Source of the DNA: an uncultured Bulleidia sp.
Lineage (GTDB): Bacteria > Bacillota_I > Bacilli_A > Erysipelotrichales > Erysipelotrichaceae
Reading direction: 5' to 3'
Assembly (NCBI GenBank): GCA_934754415.1
Contig: CAKVIS010000005.1
Span: 18,567-82,566 of the forward strand
Length of the DNA: 64,000 nt
The position numbers were made by a program, and so were the translations under genes. The notes under the pieces were generated by a model. The model did no database searches. It saw only the letters and a list, made by a program, of their open reading frames with translations, and had not been told where the DNA came from. Shown piece by piece: positions 33,343 to 42,040 of the stretch (positions are counted from its first letter, which is position 1; each line of letters opens with the position of its first letter).

Positions 33343-34431
33343 ATGCTTAAAAAATGGAAAGGGATATGTCTTTTACTTGCCCTTAGCATAGGGCTCTTTT
33401 CATTTGAATATGTACAATCTGACCATGGAATTGATACTGTCGGTATACAGATTACATATCTGGATGTCGGACAGGGAGATTGTGAGATTATTACATGTGA
33501 TAATGAAACGATGATTATAGATGGAGGGACAAGAGATTCTTCTGATAAAATCTATACATATTTGAAAAATAATCATATTTCTACAGTGAAATATGTAGTA
33601 GCTTCACATCAGCATGAAGATCATGCAGGTGGCTTACCTGCAGTATTTGAAGCTGCACACGTACAGATGGTACTTTTACCTCAGGTGACCTCAAATGAAA
33701 GATATGCGTATGATAAACTGTTGAATAAAATAGATGAAAAACAGGTGGAAACACATGTGGTGCATGCAGGGGAGACATATAGCCTTGGGTCAGCTTCATT
33801 TACCATTCTTGGTCCTATGCAATATGATGAGGAAAATGCAAATAATGATTCCATTGTGCTCAAGATGGAATATCGGAACAATACATTTCTATTTACAGGA
33901 GATGCCGAAAAGAAAGAAGAACAGGATTTACTGGATACTTATGGAAATCTGTTAAAGTGTGATGTGGTAAAAGTAAATCATCATGGAAGTGCAGATGCTT
34001 TACTGTCTTCCTGGTATGCAGTAGTTCAGCCACAATATGCAGTGATTTCGTGCGGACAAGGAAATATGTACGGACATCCTCATCAACAGGTACTGGATAC
34101 GTTACAACAACAAAATATTCCTGTTTACAGAACAGATCTTCAGGGGGATATTGTTTGTATCAGTGATGGTGACAATATTCAGATATCTGCTTTGAAGGAA
34201 ACTCAGAAGGATGTATTTCAGGCACCGGAGATTTCAGAATATAAAGAGCTCACTGCAGATGAAGATGCAGAAAGAGAATATATACTTAATGTACATTCCA
34301 TGAAGATACACCTTCCTGAATGTTCCAGTGTAAAGGATATTTCTGCAAAGAACGGGAAAGAAGTGTTTGAATCGTTAAAAAACCTAGAAAAACAAGGCTT
34401 TTTTCCTTGTAAAAGTTGTTTATACCAATAG
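33343..34431 (+). CDS. Secreted ComEC-like metallo-beta-lactamase-fold hydrolase
   Basis: 362 residues. An N-terminal signal/anchor (about 4-22) precedes an MBL domain like the C-terminal part of ComEC: YLDVGQGDCEII near 38-49, SHQHEDHAGGL near 92-102 (HxHxDH), LFTGDAEK near 186-193 and VNHHGS. The tail (about 305-362) has the small Cys-containing motif HLPEC...NGKEVFESL...GFFPCKSC, known from Ada-like and nuclease-associated modules. Probably an extracellular phosphodiesterase or nuclease; substrate unproven. ATG 33343 follows AGGAGGGG. The 41-nt gap after the stop contains the next promoter. Confidence 0.88.
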   Translation: MLKKWKGICLLLALSIGLFSFEYVQSDHGIDTVGIQITYLDVGQGDCEIITCDNETMIIDGGTRDSSDKIYTYLKNNHISTVKYVVASHQHEDHAGGLPAVFEAAHVQMVLLPQVTSNERYAYDKLLNKIDEKQVETHVVHAGETYSLGSASFTILGPMQYDEENANNDSIVLKMEYRNNTFLFTGDAEKKEEQDLLDTYGNLLKCDVVKVNHHGSADALLSSWYAVVQPQYAVISCGQGNMYGHPHQQVLDTLQQQNIPVYRTDLQGDIVCISDGDNIQISALKETQKDVFQAPEISEYKELTADEDAEREYILNVHSMKIHLPECSSVKDISAKNGKEVFESLKNLEKQGFFPCKSCLYQ

Positions 34432-34434
34432 TTT

Positions 34435-34463
34435 TTTACAAGCGTTTAAGGTATACTTATATA
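34435..34463 (+). promoter_or_regulatory. Promoter of the long-leader wall hydrolase operon
   Basis: TTTACA (34435-34440), exactly 17 nt, TATATA (34458-34463). Initiation near 34470 would leave a leader of about 420 nt before the ATG at 34891. Confidence 0.5.
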
Positions 34464-34890
34464 GAAGAAACTTCCATCAGGTGAGGGCATACCGAGCTTG
34501 CTGAGAAAGCGCTTCTTCCATACTGGACATTCTTCATATGATTGTACATATGTGCATGTGTTTAGTAGAGAATCTTACCTGTATATGGGCGTGTGTTATT
34601 TACCCTGAACAAGTAAACACACACTTATATTTTTATGTAAGAGGTATTCTGTTAAATGACATGTCTTGTATATGCGTATAAGTAAGAGTCAGCTTACCGA
34701 CATTGACGATAAATACAAGAGAGATATGTAAAGTGTATAAGTTCTAACTCATATGTGAACGCTTATAGACAGACTGACAATATACAATCTATTTAGTTTA
34801 ATTGTGATTTCTGAACCTGTATATTTTTACGGAAACACGATTCTCACGCTTTGAAAATGATTTGCAAGTTGATGCAAAAAGGAGATTAAC
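34464..34890 (+). ncRNA. Long structured 5' leader, candidate regulatory RNA
   Basis: No open frame of useful length with a ribosome site occurs in this 427-nt stretch. Hairpins seen: a branched element closed by GAAGAA (34464-34469) and TTCTTC (34513-34518); GTGTGTTATTTAC (34591-34603) with GTAAACACACAC (34613-34624), one bulge; TCTTGTAT (34664-34671) with ATACAAGA (34713-34720), enclosing GTAAG/CTTAC (34682-34697); TATAAG (34736-34741) with CTTATA (34762-34767); and TTTGCA/TGCAAA (34861-34878) touching the Shine-Dalgarno at 34879-34884. I could not match it to riboswitch classes I know, including the c-di-AMP class often found before wall hydrolases. Confidence 0.5.
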
Positions 34891-37533
34891 ATGAGAATAG
34901 TCAGAAATCTTTTGTTAGTTGTAGCGGTAGCCTGCTGTAGCCTGCCTGCTATTCAGAAAGATACAATTACAGCAAATGCAGCAAATTGGAATGATTACTC
35001 CATACATCAAGGCTGTGCCTTTGATGTGGATGTTGTAAATGACGAAGGCGGATTTGATCATAAAGGTTGCTATAACGATTTTGAACCCGCAAAAAATGCA
35101 ATGAATCAGCTGGGGCAGGATGCAGTGGTAAGAAACTCAAACAGTGCTTCTCCTACAAAGATTGTTGCCATGGTGAATGGGCTGGTTGTAAACAATCCAT
35201 ACAGAAGATTTGGTGGAGCTTATAAAGATCAGACACAAAGATTTTATTCTAACTCTGATTTCACAGGATCTAACACTTATACCAGACAATATCAGAATGC
35301 CAAATATACAGGTACTGCTTATTATAATGGGAATGGATATGGTTCTGTAGGTTTACTGATTAATGGTTTTTATGGATATGTAAACTCCTATGACTGTGAT
35401 CTGATTCCTATCAAATATGTTACAAACAATCTTCCTATCACTTTAGGTGGAGGTGGAGAAGGACAGTATGTTCTGTATCCAAAAATGAATTATTACTATA
35501 TCGATGGAAGTGATATGGTATTTCAACCATATTGGATCTGGTCTGATTATGAGTCCAAAGGTCAAACTTATGCTGTTTCCAGTGGGGCTTCAAGACTTCC
35601 TAAAGCAGATTGGATGACCAGTGGTACTACTTATTATAGTTATGATGGATATACTTTCTATACTGATCAGGCTATGAATACGTATGCTGGTACATACTAT
35701 AACTATTATCAGTTTTTGCCATTACGTACAAAATCTAACTTAAGTGCTTCTGATTTACAAAACTACCTGAATAGTGTAGGTCATGGAAATGATTCGGTTA
35801 TGAGTGGTAATGCCCAGGCATTTATTGATGCTCAAAATAAATATGGTGTGAATGCATTAATGGTATATGCAATGGCATGTCATGAATCCGCACATGGTAC
35901 AAGTTATTATGCAACAACAAGAGCTAATCTGTTTGGATGGAATGCTGTAGATTCCAATCCTGACCAGGCGTCTTCCTATAATGGTATTTATTCCGCAGTA
36001 GAACATCATATGGGTGAAAACCTGAACGGATATCTGGATATCGATGATGGCAGACACTTTGGTATGGCAGTAGGTAATAAAGGCAATGGGTTTAACGTGT
36101 GCTATGCAAGTGATACCTATTGGGGTATCAGAATTGCAAGTATTGCATATTCCATTGATAAACTGGCAGGTTTGAAAGATCTGAATAAGATTCAGTTAGG
36201 TGTAGTAAGTACGGATAATGGTGTTTACTTTTCCCATGATACAAATGGTGGTAAGTGGTATACAACCATCAACGATGAAGGTATGTCCTATGGCGGATAT
36301 AACCCTAGAGCATATCTTGTTCCTGTATTATCCGAATCCAATGGATACTACAAAACACAGACAAGTGATCATCTGACAAACGGAAGACTGACAAGAGCCA
36401 AAGATTCCAATTACAGAACTTTTGACTTTGATAATAACGTAGCCTGGATTAAGAAAGACTGGTTAACTCTTTTGAATAACGGTTCCCCAAGTACTACAGT
36501 TACTCCTGAACCTGAACAAACTCCAGTTCCAACACCTACACCGGATCCTACACCTGCACCAAGTACACCGGCGCCTACTCCTGAAGTGACACCTCAGCCA
36601 ACTCCTGACAGCACTCCTGATACAGAAAATTCACTTCCTGCAGAAGATCTCAATGTAAAAAGATCTGTAGATAAAGTATCCGTGAATAAAGAAGAAGGAA
36701 CTATTACAATTGAAGGAATGGGGTTATATCTGAACAGAGATGCTAAGATGGATGGATCTGTTGTTCATACGTTACTTCTTGTAAATGAAGAGACAAATGA
36801 AGAAATTGAACTTCCTACAACTACAGTAAAGGGTGATATAGGTTTACCGAATTATGATTATTCAGCCGTAAATTATTCCTCTACCTTCAATATTAATGAG
36901 TTGAAAGAGGGTAATTATCATTTCAGAATCAGAGTAAAAAACGGTGATGCAATTGGCGAAAGAAGACTGTATTTCGTAGATTATGTAAATACTTCTATCA
37001 CTAATTCAAATGGTGATGCAGTTCGCATTTTCTCAAATACACCATTAGGATACAGACTGGATCTTTCTGTCGAAAAAAATGCTCTAAATATGAATGATGT
37101 AAACAGACCTACCTCAAAGAGTCCTAGATTTGGAATTTTCAACAGTAGTTTTGAAGGGAATACATTACATATAGATGGTTTTGCAGTACTACGTGAGTGT
37201 GAAATGAGCGAATCCACAAATCCTTCAATCAACTTCTATCTTGTAGATGAAGATGGAAAAGTTACAGAACTTGGTGGTTGTATGACATCCAGTGCTATGG
37301 ATTTTACAAAATTCTTTAAATCAGATTACGATTTATCTAAAGCATCTTACACTTTAGATTATGATTTAAGTTCTCTGCATTCTGGTACTTACAGAGTATT
37401 TGTAAAGTTGACTTCCGGTGAATACAGTGATGTATTTGAAGCATATAATTACAATGGTTCAAAGACTGAATCTGATAAATATACATTGGAAAAGACAGAT
37501 GTAAGAGCTAGATATGAATTAACAGTGAAGTAG
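34891..37533 (+). CDS. Secreted wall protein with glucosaminidase-type domain and tandem C-terminal beta domains
   Basis: 880 residues. Signal peptide 1-31, cut after ANAA or nearby. An N-terminal Tyr/Asn/Gly-rich region with SH3-like repeats (35-290) precedes a GH73-like glucosaminidase domain (about 305-430) with the presumed catalytic Glu332 in CHESAHG and the later NLFGWNA. A Pro/Thr-rich linker (about 535-580, repeats of TPTP and TPEP type) leads to two related beta-sandwich domains (about 585-740 and 745-880). Likely cuts GlcNAc-MurNAc bonds in peptidoglycan for separation or remodelling; secreted, no LPxTG anchor. AAGGAG precedes the ATG. A long leader suggests post-initiation control. 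Confidence 0.82.
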   Translation: MRIVRNLLLVVAVACCSLPAIQKDTITANAANWNDYSIHQGCAFDVDVVNDEGGFDHKGCYNDFEPAKNAMNQLGQDAVVRNSNSASPTKIVAMVNGLVVNNPYRRFGGAYKDQTQRFYSNSDFTGSNTYTRQYQNAKYTGTAYYNGNGYGSVGLLINGFYGYVNSYDCDLIPIKYVTNNLPITLGGGGEGQYVLYPKMNYYYIDGSDMVFQPYWIWSDYESKGQTYAVSSGASRLPKADWMTSGTTYYSYDGYTFYTDQAMNTYAGTYYNYYQFLPLRTKSNLSASDLQNYLNSVGHGNDSVMSGNAQAFIDAQNKYGVNALMVYAMACHESAHGTSYYATTRANLFGWNAVDSNPDQASSYNGIYSAVEHHMGENLNGYLDIDDGRHFGMAVGNKGNGFNVCYASDTYWGIRIASIAYSIDKLAGLKDLNKIQLGVVSTDNGVYFSHDTNGGKWYTTINDEGMSYGGYNPRAYLVPVLSESNGYYKTQTSDHLTNGRLTRAKDSNYRTFDFDNNVAWIKKDWLTLLNNGSPSTTVTPEPEQTPVPTPTPDPTPAPSTPAPTPEVTPQPTPDSTPDTENSLPAEDLNVKRSVDKVSVNKEEGTITIEGMGLYLNRDAKMDGSVVHTLLLVNEETNEEIELPTTTVKGDIGLPNYDYSAVNYSSTFNINELKEGNYHFRIRVKNGDAIGERRLYFVDYVNTSITNSNGDAVRIFSNTPLGYRLDLSVEKNALNMNDVNRPTSKSPRFGIFNSSFEGNTLHIDGFAVLRECEMSESTNPSINFYLVDEDGKVTELGGCMTSSAMDFTKFFKSDYDLSKASYTLDYDLSSLHSGTYRVFVKLTSGEYSDVFEAYNYNGSKTESDKYTLEKTDVRARYELTVK

Positions 37534-37548
37534 GGAGAATAGATATAC

Positions 37549-38649
37549 ATGCATTTAAAGTTAGGTGTTAAAGTGGCTTTAACTGCAGTACTTGTAGCTG
37601 GTACAGGTACTGCAGTATATGCTGCATATGAAACTGGTATGGTAGATAAAATCTTGAATAAAGATGGAGTTGAAGTACAGAATTTCGTTGATAAAGACAA
37701 AAGAATTGCTGAGATCTGGGCAAAGAAAAATGATCTGTCAGATACTTTGAAATATACCTATGAGTATAGCGAAGATAAAGCAGAAAATATCGTCTTAAAA
37801 CAATCTGTTAAAGCAGGTAAAAAAATATCTTCTGGTGATACTTTTACATTAACTGTATCCAAGGGATTTGATCCTGATAAAGAATTTGAATTCCCAGATT
37901 TTACAGATAAGAAAAAAGAAGATATTGAAGCGTGGTTTACAGACAATCATTTCACCTCAGTGACGTATGCTTATGAAGCAGTAGAAGATACTTCAAAAGA
38001 AGAAGACAGCTTCATTTCAGCTTCTGTAGAAAAGGGTACAAAAGTGAAGAGAAGTGCTGCTATTGAAATTAAACTGGTAACTAAAGATATCGTCGTTCCT
38101 GATTTAGCGAATATGAGTAAAGAAGATATTCAGGCATGGGGTGATAAATGGAATGTCACAATTTCCTTTGAAGAACAGGAAGATTCCATGAGAGAAGAGG
38201 GAACAATTATATCTGTTTCTGCTGCAAAAGATTCCAAAGTCAAAGCAGGAGATACTATCACAGTAAAAATAGCTAAGAAAAAGTCTGAAGATGAAAGATC
38301 CAATCAGGAAACAGCTAATCAGCAGACTGACAATAATGCTAACTCCAAACCAAGAGATGATAATGATACCTATGTTCCACCAACCCAGCCAGAACAACCT
38401 TCCCAGCCAGAGCAACCATCTGAACCTGTAACTTATGCCTGTCCTGTTACACTTGATAGTCGTATATATACTATGTTTGGCGGTGGTTCCAGTAATTCAG
38501 AGATTATCGACACAATATCCAGTTGGTATCCAGGATGTTCTGTAACCGCAGATAACAGCAGTACAAGTGGTATGATGAGATTAGTTAAAGGTGGCTGGCA
38601 TCCTAATGGTAATTCTGCTGTGATTATTACAGAGGATATGGCTTCTTAA
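37549..38649 (+). CDS. Membrane-anchored PASTA-repeat protein without kinase domain
   Basis: 366 residues. An N-terminal membrane segment (about 6-27) precedes three PASTA-like repeats (roughly 45-105, 106-180, 181-243) with the typical end pattern of a GxKVKxGxxIxIxxxK type strand. A Gln/Pro/Asn-rich spacer (245-295) leads to a small C-terminal domain with CPVTLDSRIY and several Gly/Ser. PASTA repeats bind muropeptides or lipid II in Ser/Thr kinases and PBPs; here no kinase or transpeptidase is attached. The gene follows the glucosaminidase by 15 nt, so the two form an operon and probably act together at the wall. AGGGAGA is the ribosome site. Confidence 0.8.
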   Translation: MHLKLGVKVALTAVLVAGTGTAVYAAYETGMVDKILNKDGVEVQNFVDKDKRIAEIWAKKNDLSDTLKYTYEYSEDKAENIVLKQSVKAGKKISSGDTFTLTVSKGFDPDKEFEFPDFTDKKKEDIEAWFTDNHFTSVTYAYEAVEDTSKEEDSFISASVEKGTKVKRSAAIEIKLVTKDIVVPDLANMSKEDIQAWGDKWNVTISFEEQEDSMREEGTIISVSAAKDSKVKAGDTITVKIAKKKSEDERSNQETANQQTDNNANSKPRDDNDTYVPPTQPEQPSQPEQPSEPVTYACPVTLDSRIYTMFGGGSSNSEIIDTISSWYPGCSVTADNSSTSGMMRLVKGGWHPNGNSAVIITEDMAS

Positions 38650-38660
38650 TCGGTTTTAAG

Positions 38661-38686
38661 GACTCAGGTAATCTGAGTCTTTTTTA
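38661..38686 (+). terminator. Terminator of the wall-protein operon
   Basis: GACTCAG-GTAAT-CTGAGTC, perfect 7-bp stem, followed by seven T. Confidence 0.85.
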
Positions 38687-38702
38687 TTTGGGTATAAGAA
38701 AA

Positions 38703-38726
38703 CCATGTATGAATGAACATACATGG
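38703..38726 (-). terminator. Terminator of nagA
   Basis: CCATGTATG / CATACATGG, perfect 9-bp stem with a 6-nt loop and TTTTCTT on the minus strand. Confidence 0.8.
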
Positions 38727-38736
38727 CCAAGTTTTA

Positions 38737-39879
38737 TTATCTGGAATACACTTCTTTGCCTTCTACATAAGTAGCTTTTACTTCATAATTGTCTTCCAGT
38801 ACAACGATACTTGCGTCATATCCGGCAGAAATCTTACCTAAGTGATCATCTACTCTTAATAATGTGGCTGGGTTAATTGTGCAGGAATTTAAAGCCATAT
38901 CAAATGGCACTAATGCTTTTTCAACCAGATTCTTTAAACCTTCATTAATCTTTAATGTGGATCCTGCAAGATTACCTTCTTCTTTTAAGTGAGCAGAACC
39001 GTCAGGATAAATTACGATAGGATGACCGCCGAATAAGAATTCAGTGCCTGGTTCAAATCCTTTACACATTAAAGCGTCGGAAATCATAATAGCTTTATTA
39101 TTCTTTTCTTTGAAGAAAATGTTTAAAGCTTCAGGGGTAGAATGATTGCAGTCACAGATGACTTCTGAATACATATCATGTAATCTGAATGCCAGACCTA
39201 CAATACCGTTTGCTCTGTGAGTAAATGGTGTTTGTGCATTATAGGTATGTGTGACGGAAGATGCACCGTTAGCAACAGCCATCATAGCTTCCTGGAAGGT
39301 TGCGTTGGAATGGCCGATGGAAACGATGGTTCCATGCTGAGAAGCATATCTTGTTAAATCAAATTCAGGATCATGTTCAGGTGCCATAGTAATAATTTTA
39401 ATGAGATTATCTGCAGCTTCCTGATACTCTTTAAATTCTTCTACGGAAGGTGAAACGATTGCTTCAGGAGGTTGTGCTCCTTTCCATTTCATATCCAGGT
39501 ATGGGCCTTCAAAATGAATACCTAAAATTCTTGCTCCTTCATAATCATCTTCTTTAACTACATCAGCTACATTTTTTACTGCTTTCATCAACACAGATTT
39601 ATATTGTGTAAGTGTTGTGGAAAGTAATCCTACAACGCCTTCCTGTACAATGTTTTTTGTCCATTTTTTTAATCCTTCAGGTTCGCCGTCGTTAGTGTCA
39701 TACCCATAGGCTCCATGACAGTGGATGTCTATAAAACCAGGGACAATTCTCAGATCTTTATAGTCAACATCTGCTTCGGTGTCATAAGGTAAAATCTGTT
39801 TGATGGTTTTACCTTCGATGTCTAATACGCATGGAATAAAGTTTCCTGTAACATAGACACGAGTGCTTTTAATTTTCAT
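38737..39879 (-). CDS. nagA: N-acetylglucosamine-6-phosphate deacetylase
   Basis: The 380-residue amidohydrolase converts GlcNAc-6-P to glucosamine-6-P and acetate. HCHGAYGYDTND near 52-63 holds the metal-site HxH, GIHFEGPYLD near 121-130 the metal Glu, and SIGHSNA and THTYNA further on carry metal histidines. Length 380 is typical. AAGGAG precedes ATG 39879. Divergent from a mannose-family PTS that probably imports an N-acetylated amino sugar as 6-phosphate, its substrate. No nagB is adjacent. A dyad at 39901-39919 in its leader may bind the regulator. Confidence 0.95.
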   Translation of the reverse strand: MKIKSTRVYVTGNFIPCVLDIEGKTIKQILPYDTEADVDYKDLRIVPGFIDIHCHGAYGYDTNDGEPEGLKKWTKNIVQEGVVGLLSTTLTQYKSVLMKAVKNVADVVKEDDYEGARILGIHFEGPYLDMKWKGAQPPEAIVSPSVEEFKEYQEAADNLIKIITMAPEHDPEFDLTRYASQHGTIVSIGHSNATFQEAMMAVANGASSVTHTYNAQTPFTHRANGIVGLAFRLHDMYSEVICDCNHSTPEALNIFFKEKNNKAIMISDALMCKGFEPGTEFLFGGHPIVIYPDGSAHLKEEGNLAGSTLKINEGLKNLVEKALVPFDMALNSCTINPATLLRVDDHLGKISAGYDASIVVLEDNYEVKATYVEGKEVYSR

Positions 39880-39900
39880 GATTTTTTATTTTCTCCTTCT

Positions 39901-39919
39901 TGATACTACTACTGTATCA
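39901..39919. promoter_or_regulatory. Operator-like dyad between nagA and the PTS operon
   Basis: TGATAC-N7-GTATCA, perfect 6-bp arms, 21 nt upstream of the nagA ATG and 35 nt from the PTS -10. Candidate binding site for an amino-sugar repressor. Confidence 0.4.
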
Positions 39920-39953
39920 CTTTTTTGAAATATTCGCATTGCTAAGATTGAGT

Positions 39954-39962
39954 TGCTATAAT
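39954..39962 (+). promoter_or_regulatory. Extended -10 promoter of the PTS operon
   Basis: TGCTATAAT (TATAAT at 39957-39962) with a weak TTCGCA -35 (39933-39938, 18-nt spacer). GGAGG follows before ATG 39986. Confidence 0.55.
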
Positions 39963-39985
39963 ATAAATATCTTTTTGGAGGTCTT

Positions 39986-40411
39986 ATGATTGGAATAGTA
40001 ATTACAGGTCATGGCAAATGGGCAAGTGGTATGCTCAATGCTATTACTTTGCTTGCCGGAAAACCTGAACATGTTATCGCTATAGATTTTCTGCAGGAAG
40101 ATTCCAGCGATGATTTAAGTGATAAGTTAAAACAGGCTTTAAAGGATCTTGAGGATTGTGAATCCATTGCCATCTTTACAGATGTTTTGGATGCGACTCC
40201 TTACAGAGAAGCGTTGGAAGTTCGTCAGGATTATATCGGTGAAAGAGAGATTGAAGTGATTACCGGTACAAATCTTGGTATGGTAATGCAGGGAAATATT
40301 TCACGTAGCTACATTCATGATGTACAGGCATTCTGTGATTTGTGCATGGAAGAAGGTAAAAGACATATTTCCTGTTCGAAAGAAGATGAGGAGGAAAATG
40401 AATGCAGATAA
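39986..40411 (+). CDS. PTS mannose/fructose/amino-sugar family IIA component
   Basis: The 141-residue IIA-Man fold protein has the phospho-accepting His9 in IVITGHGKWASGM, near the start as in AgaF and ManX. It passes phosphate from HPr to IIB. A conserved TDVLDATP segment lies near 65-72. It overlaps the IIC gene by 10 nt. The next two genes encode IIC and IID but no IIB follows. With nagA divergent, GalNAc or GlcNAc is the likely substrate (inference). Confidence 0.9.
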   Translation: MIGIVITGHGKWASGMLNAITLLAGKPEHVIAIDFLQEDSSDDLSDKLKQALKDLEDCESIAIFTDVLDATPYREALEVRQDYIGEREIEVITGTNLGMVMQGNISRSYIHDVQAFCDLCMEEGKRHISCSKEDEEENECR

Positions 40412-41169
40412 CAGTAGCAGTATTAGCTTTATTTGTTGCAATGGATGCAGTGATTGGAACACGCATCTTAAAATTACCGTTAATTGCCTGTACGATAACA
40501 GGAGCTCTTACAGGTAATACCACTATGGGTGTGATTGTAGGATCCACTTTACAGGCTTTCTATTATGTTTATGATCTGGATGGTTCTGATATGTCCATCT
40601 ATGGAGTTCTTGCAACATATTTAGTTGTGACAGGGAATCTTTCTGTTGATTCTGTATCCTATACTGTAGGCATTACATGTGTTGTAGGGTTGAGTATTTT
40701 GAGTAGTGTGATTGGATCTTTATTCCTGTCTCCTGCACGTAAAGCTATTGAAACTCAGAATATAAAAAAGATTGGTGTATATAATCTTCTTTCTTTACTT
40801 TTAAGAGGTATTGTTGCATTTGTATTTACTTTTGCAGTATTAGGGCAGAAGGAACCACTTAATTTCTTATATGCACTTAATACTTCTTACGGCTGGATTT
40901 TTAATGGTATGGTTATGGCTGGCTTTATGCTGAGAGGACTGGGTATTGCAGTAGTATTACGTAATCTCAGAGTCAACAATTTTATTCCTTCCTTATTGGC
41001 AGGTGCAGCTTTAGGTATGGTTTCTCTTGGTGTCAAGAGCTACATGATGATACCTTGTGTTCTGACAGGTATTGCTCTTGCGGTATATACTTTCAAAGCT
41101 GAAAGTAAACCTGCAGAAACTTCTAATGCCGGTACATCCGCTAAGAAAGGAGCAGAAAAATGGTGGTAG
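40402..41169 (+). CDS. PTS mannose-family IIC permease
   Basis: The 255-residue membrane protein with about seven to eight helices matches the ManY/AgaC type: it begins MQITVAVLALFVAMDAVIG and contains GALTGNTTMGVIVGSTLQA near 34-52, the conserved glycine-rich block. With IID it forms the sugar channel. GAGGAGG lies before ATG 40402. A short hydrophilic tail (about 240-255) is rich in Ala, Lys and Glu. It overlaps both neighbours by 10 nt, so the three proteins are made in equal amounts. Confidence 0.9.
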   Translation: MQITVAVLALFVAMDAVIGTRILKLPLIACTITGALTGNTTMGVIVGSTLQAFYYVYDLDGSDMSIYGVLATYLVVTGNLSVDSVSYTVGITCVVGLSILSSVIGSLFLSPARKAIETQNIKKIGVYNLLSLLLRGIVAFVFTFAVLGQKEPLNFLYALNTSYGWIFNGMVMAGFMLRGLGIAVVLRNLRVNNFIPSLLAGAALGMVSLGVKSYMMIPCVLTGIALAVYTFKAESKPAETSNAGTSAKKGAEKWW

Positions 41170-41984
41170 GAACAAATGCATATGTGGATACTGCTGAAGC
41201 ATATCCTTTAGATAAAAAGATTTTAAGAAAAATTGTCTGGAGATCTTTCCTGATGGATGCAGGTTATAATGCTGAAACAGGATCTTCTCTTGGCTTTACA
41301 TGGGCTATTGCTCCAGGTCTTGAAAAGATTCACTCTAATAAAGAAGATCTGACTGTGGCACTTGGACATAATCTTGAATTTAATGACTGCTCGGGATTGT
41401 TTTCTACTCTTGTTATGGGAGTTGTACTGAGTAATGAAGCGGTGAAAGCTGATCCTGCTGCGATTCGTTCTATCAGAACTGCTTTAGGACTGGCATGTAA
41501 GTCTTTGGATAAGCAGATTCACGTCTGGCTGATTTTACCTCTGGTTGTTGGAGCATGTGCTTCTTTACTTGCGGCAGGTAACGTTATTCCGGTTGTGGTG
41601 TTTGCTGCAGTGTATTTCCTGTTAAGTGTAATTTTAAGATTTGTATTGATTAATGTAGGGTATGCACAGGGTTCAAAAATTGCTGAAAGAGTGATTTCCA
41701 AACAGGAACAGTATAAAAAAGCATGCAGCGTACTAGGTATCTTTACTTTAGGTTTTCTGACAATCTACAGTGCTTCTTTCTATATGCCACTGTCTATGAG
41801 AACCTTCTCTGTTGCCAATTCTACCTATAGTGTTATCAATGCTTTCAACTCTGCATTGCCTGGGGTGTTTGGAATCATTTCTGTTGCACTTTCTTATCAT
41901 ATGTTAACTAAAAAGAATTACTCTTTAATGAAAACAGGATTGGTTCTTATTGTACTTGGCTTTCTGATTGGCATTATTTTATAA
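41160..41984 (+). CDS. PTS mannose-family IID component
   Basis: The 274-residue ManZ/AgaD type protein: LDKKILRKIVWRSFLMDAGYN near the N-terminus (shown by its ends LDKKILRK and FLMDAGYN, about 17-37), TWAIAPGLEKIHSNKEDL near 48-65, and C-terminal membrane segments. Completes the translocation channel with IIC. ATG 41160 follows AGAAAGGAG. Last gene of the operon; a hairpin overlaps the next ribosome site. IIB, needed for sugar phosphorylation, is missing in this operon. Confidence 0.9.
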   Translation: MVVGTNAYVDTAEAYPLDKKILRKIVWRSFLMDAGYNAETGSSLGFTWAIAPGLEKIHSNKEDLTVALGHNLEFNDCSGLFSTLVMGVVLSNEAVKADPAAIRSIRTALGLACKSLDKQIHVWLILPLVVGACASLLAAGNVIPVVVFAAVYFLLSVILRFVLINVGYAQGSKIAERVISKQEQYKKACSVLGIFTLGFLTIYSASFYMPLSMRTFSVANSTYSVINAFNSALPGVFGIISVALSYHMLTKKNYSLMKTGLVLIVLGFLIGIIL

Positions 41985-41999
41985 AAATATCTAAGTGAG

Positions 42000-42040
42000 A
42001 AATCACCTTTTTACATATATAAGTAATGAGGTGATTTTTT
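42000..42040 (+). terminator. Hairpin after PTS IID that includes the radC ribosome site
   Basis: AAATCACC (42000-42007) pairs with GGTGATTT (42030-42037), followed by T. The 3' arm overlaps the radC Shine-Dalgarno GAGGTG (42028-42033), 7 nt before ATG 42041. Confidence 0.6.

Noticed and set aside
34464..34890. c-di-AMP (ydaO) or M-box riboswitch in the long leader
   Set aside because: AGGTGAGG at 34479-34486 recalls the M-box start and the downstream gene suits c-di-AMP control, but the other conserved segments of both classes are not found. Left as an unassigned structured leader.
36490..36640. Thr/Pro codon repeats in the wall hydrolase as a CRISPR or DNA repeat array
   Set aside because: The repeat is a coding Pro/Thr linker in frame, with no spacer structure.
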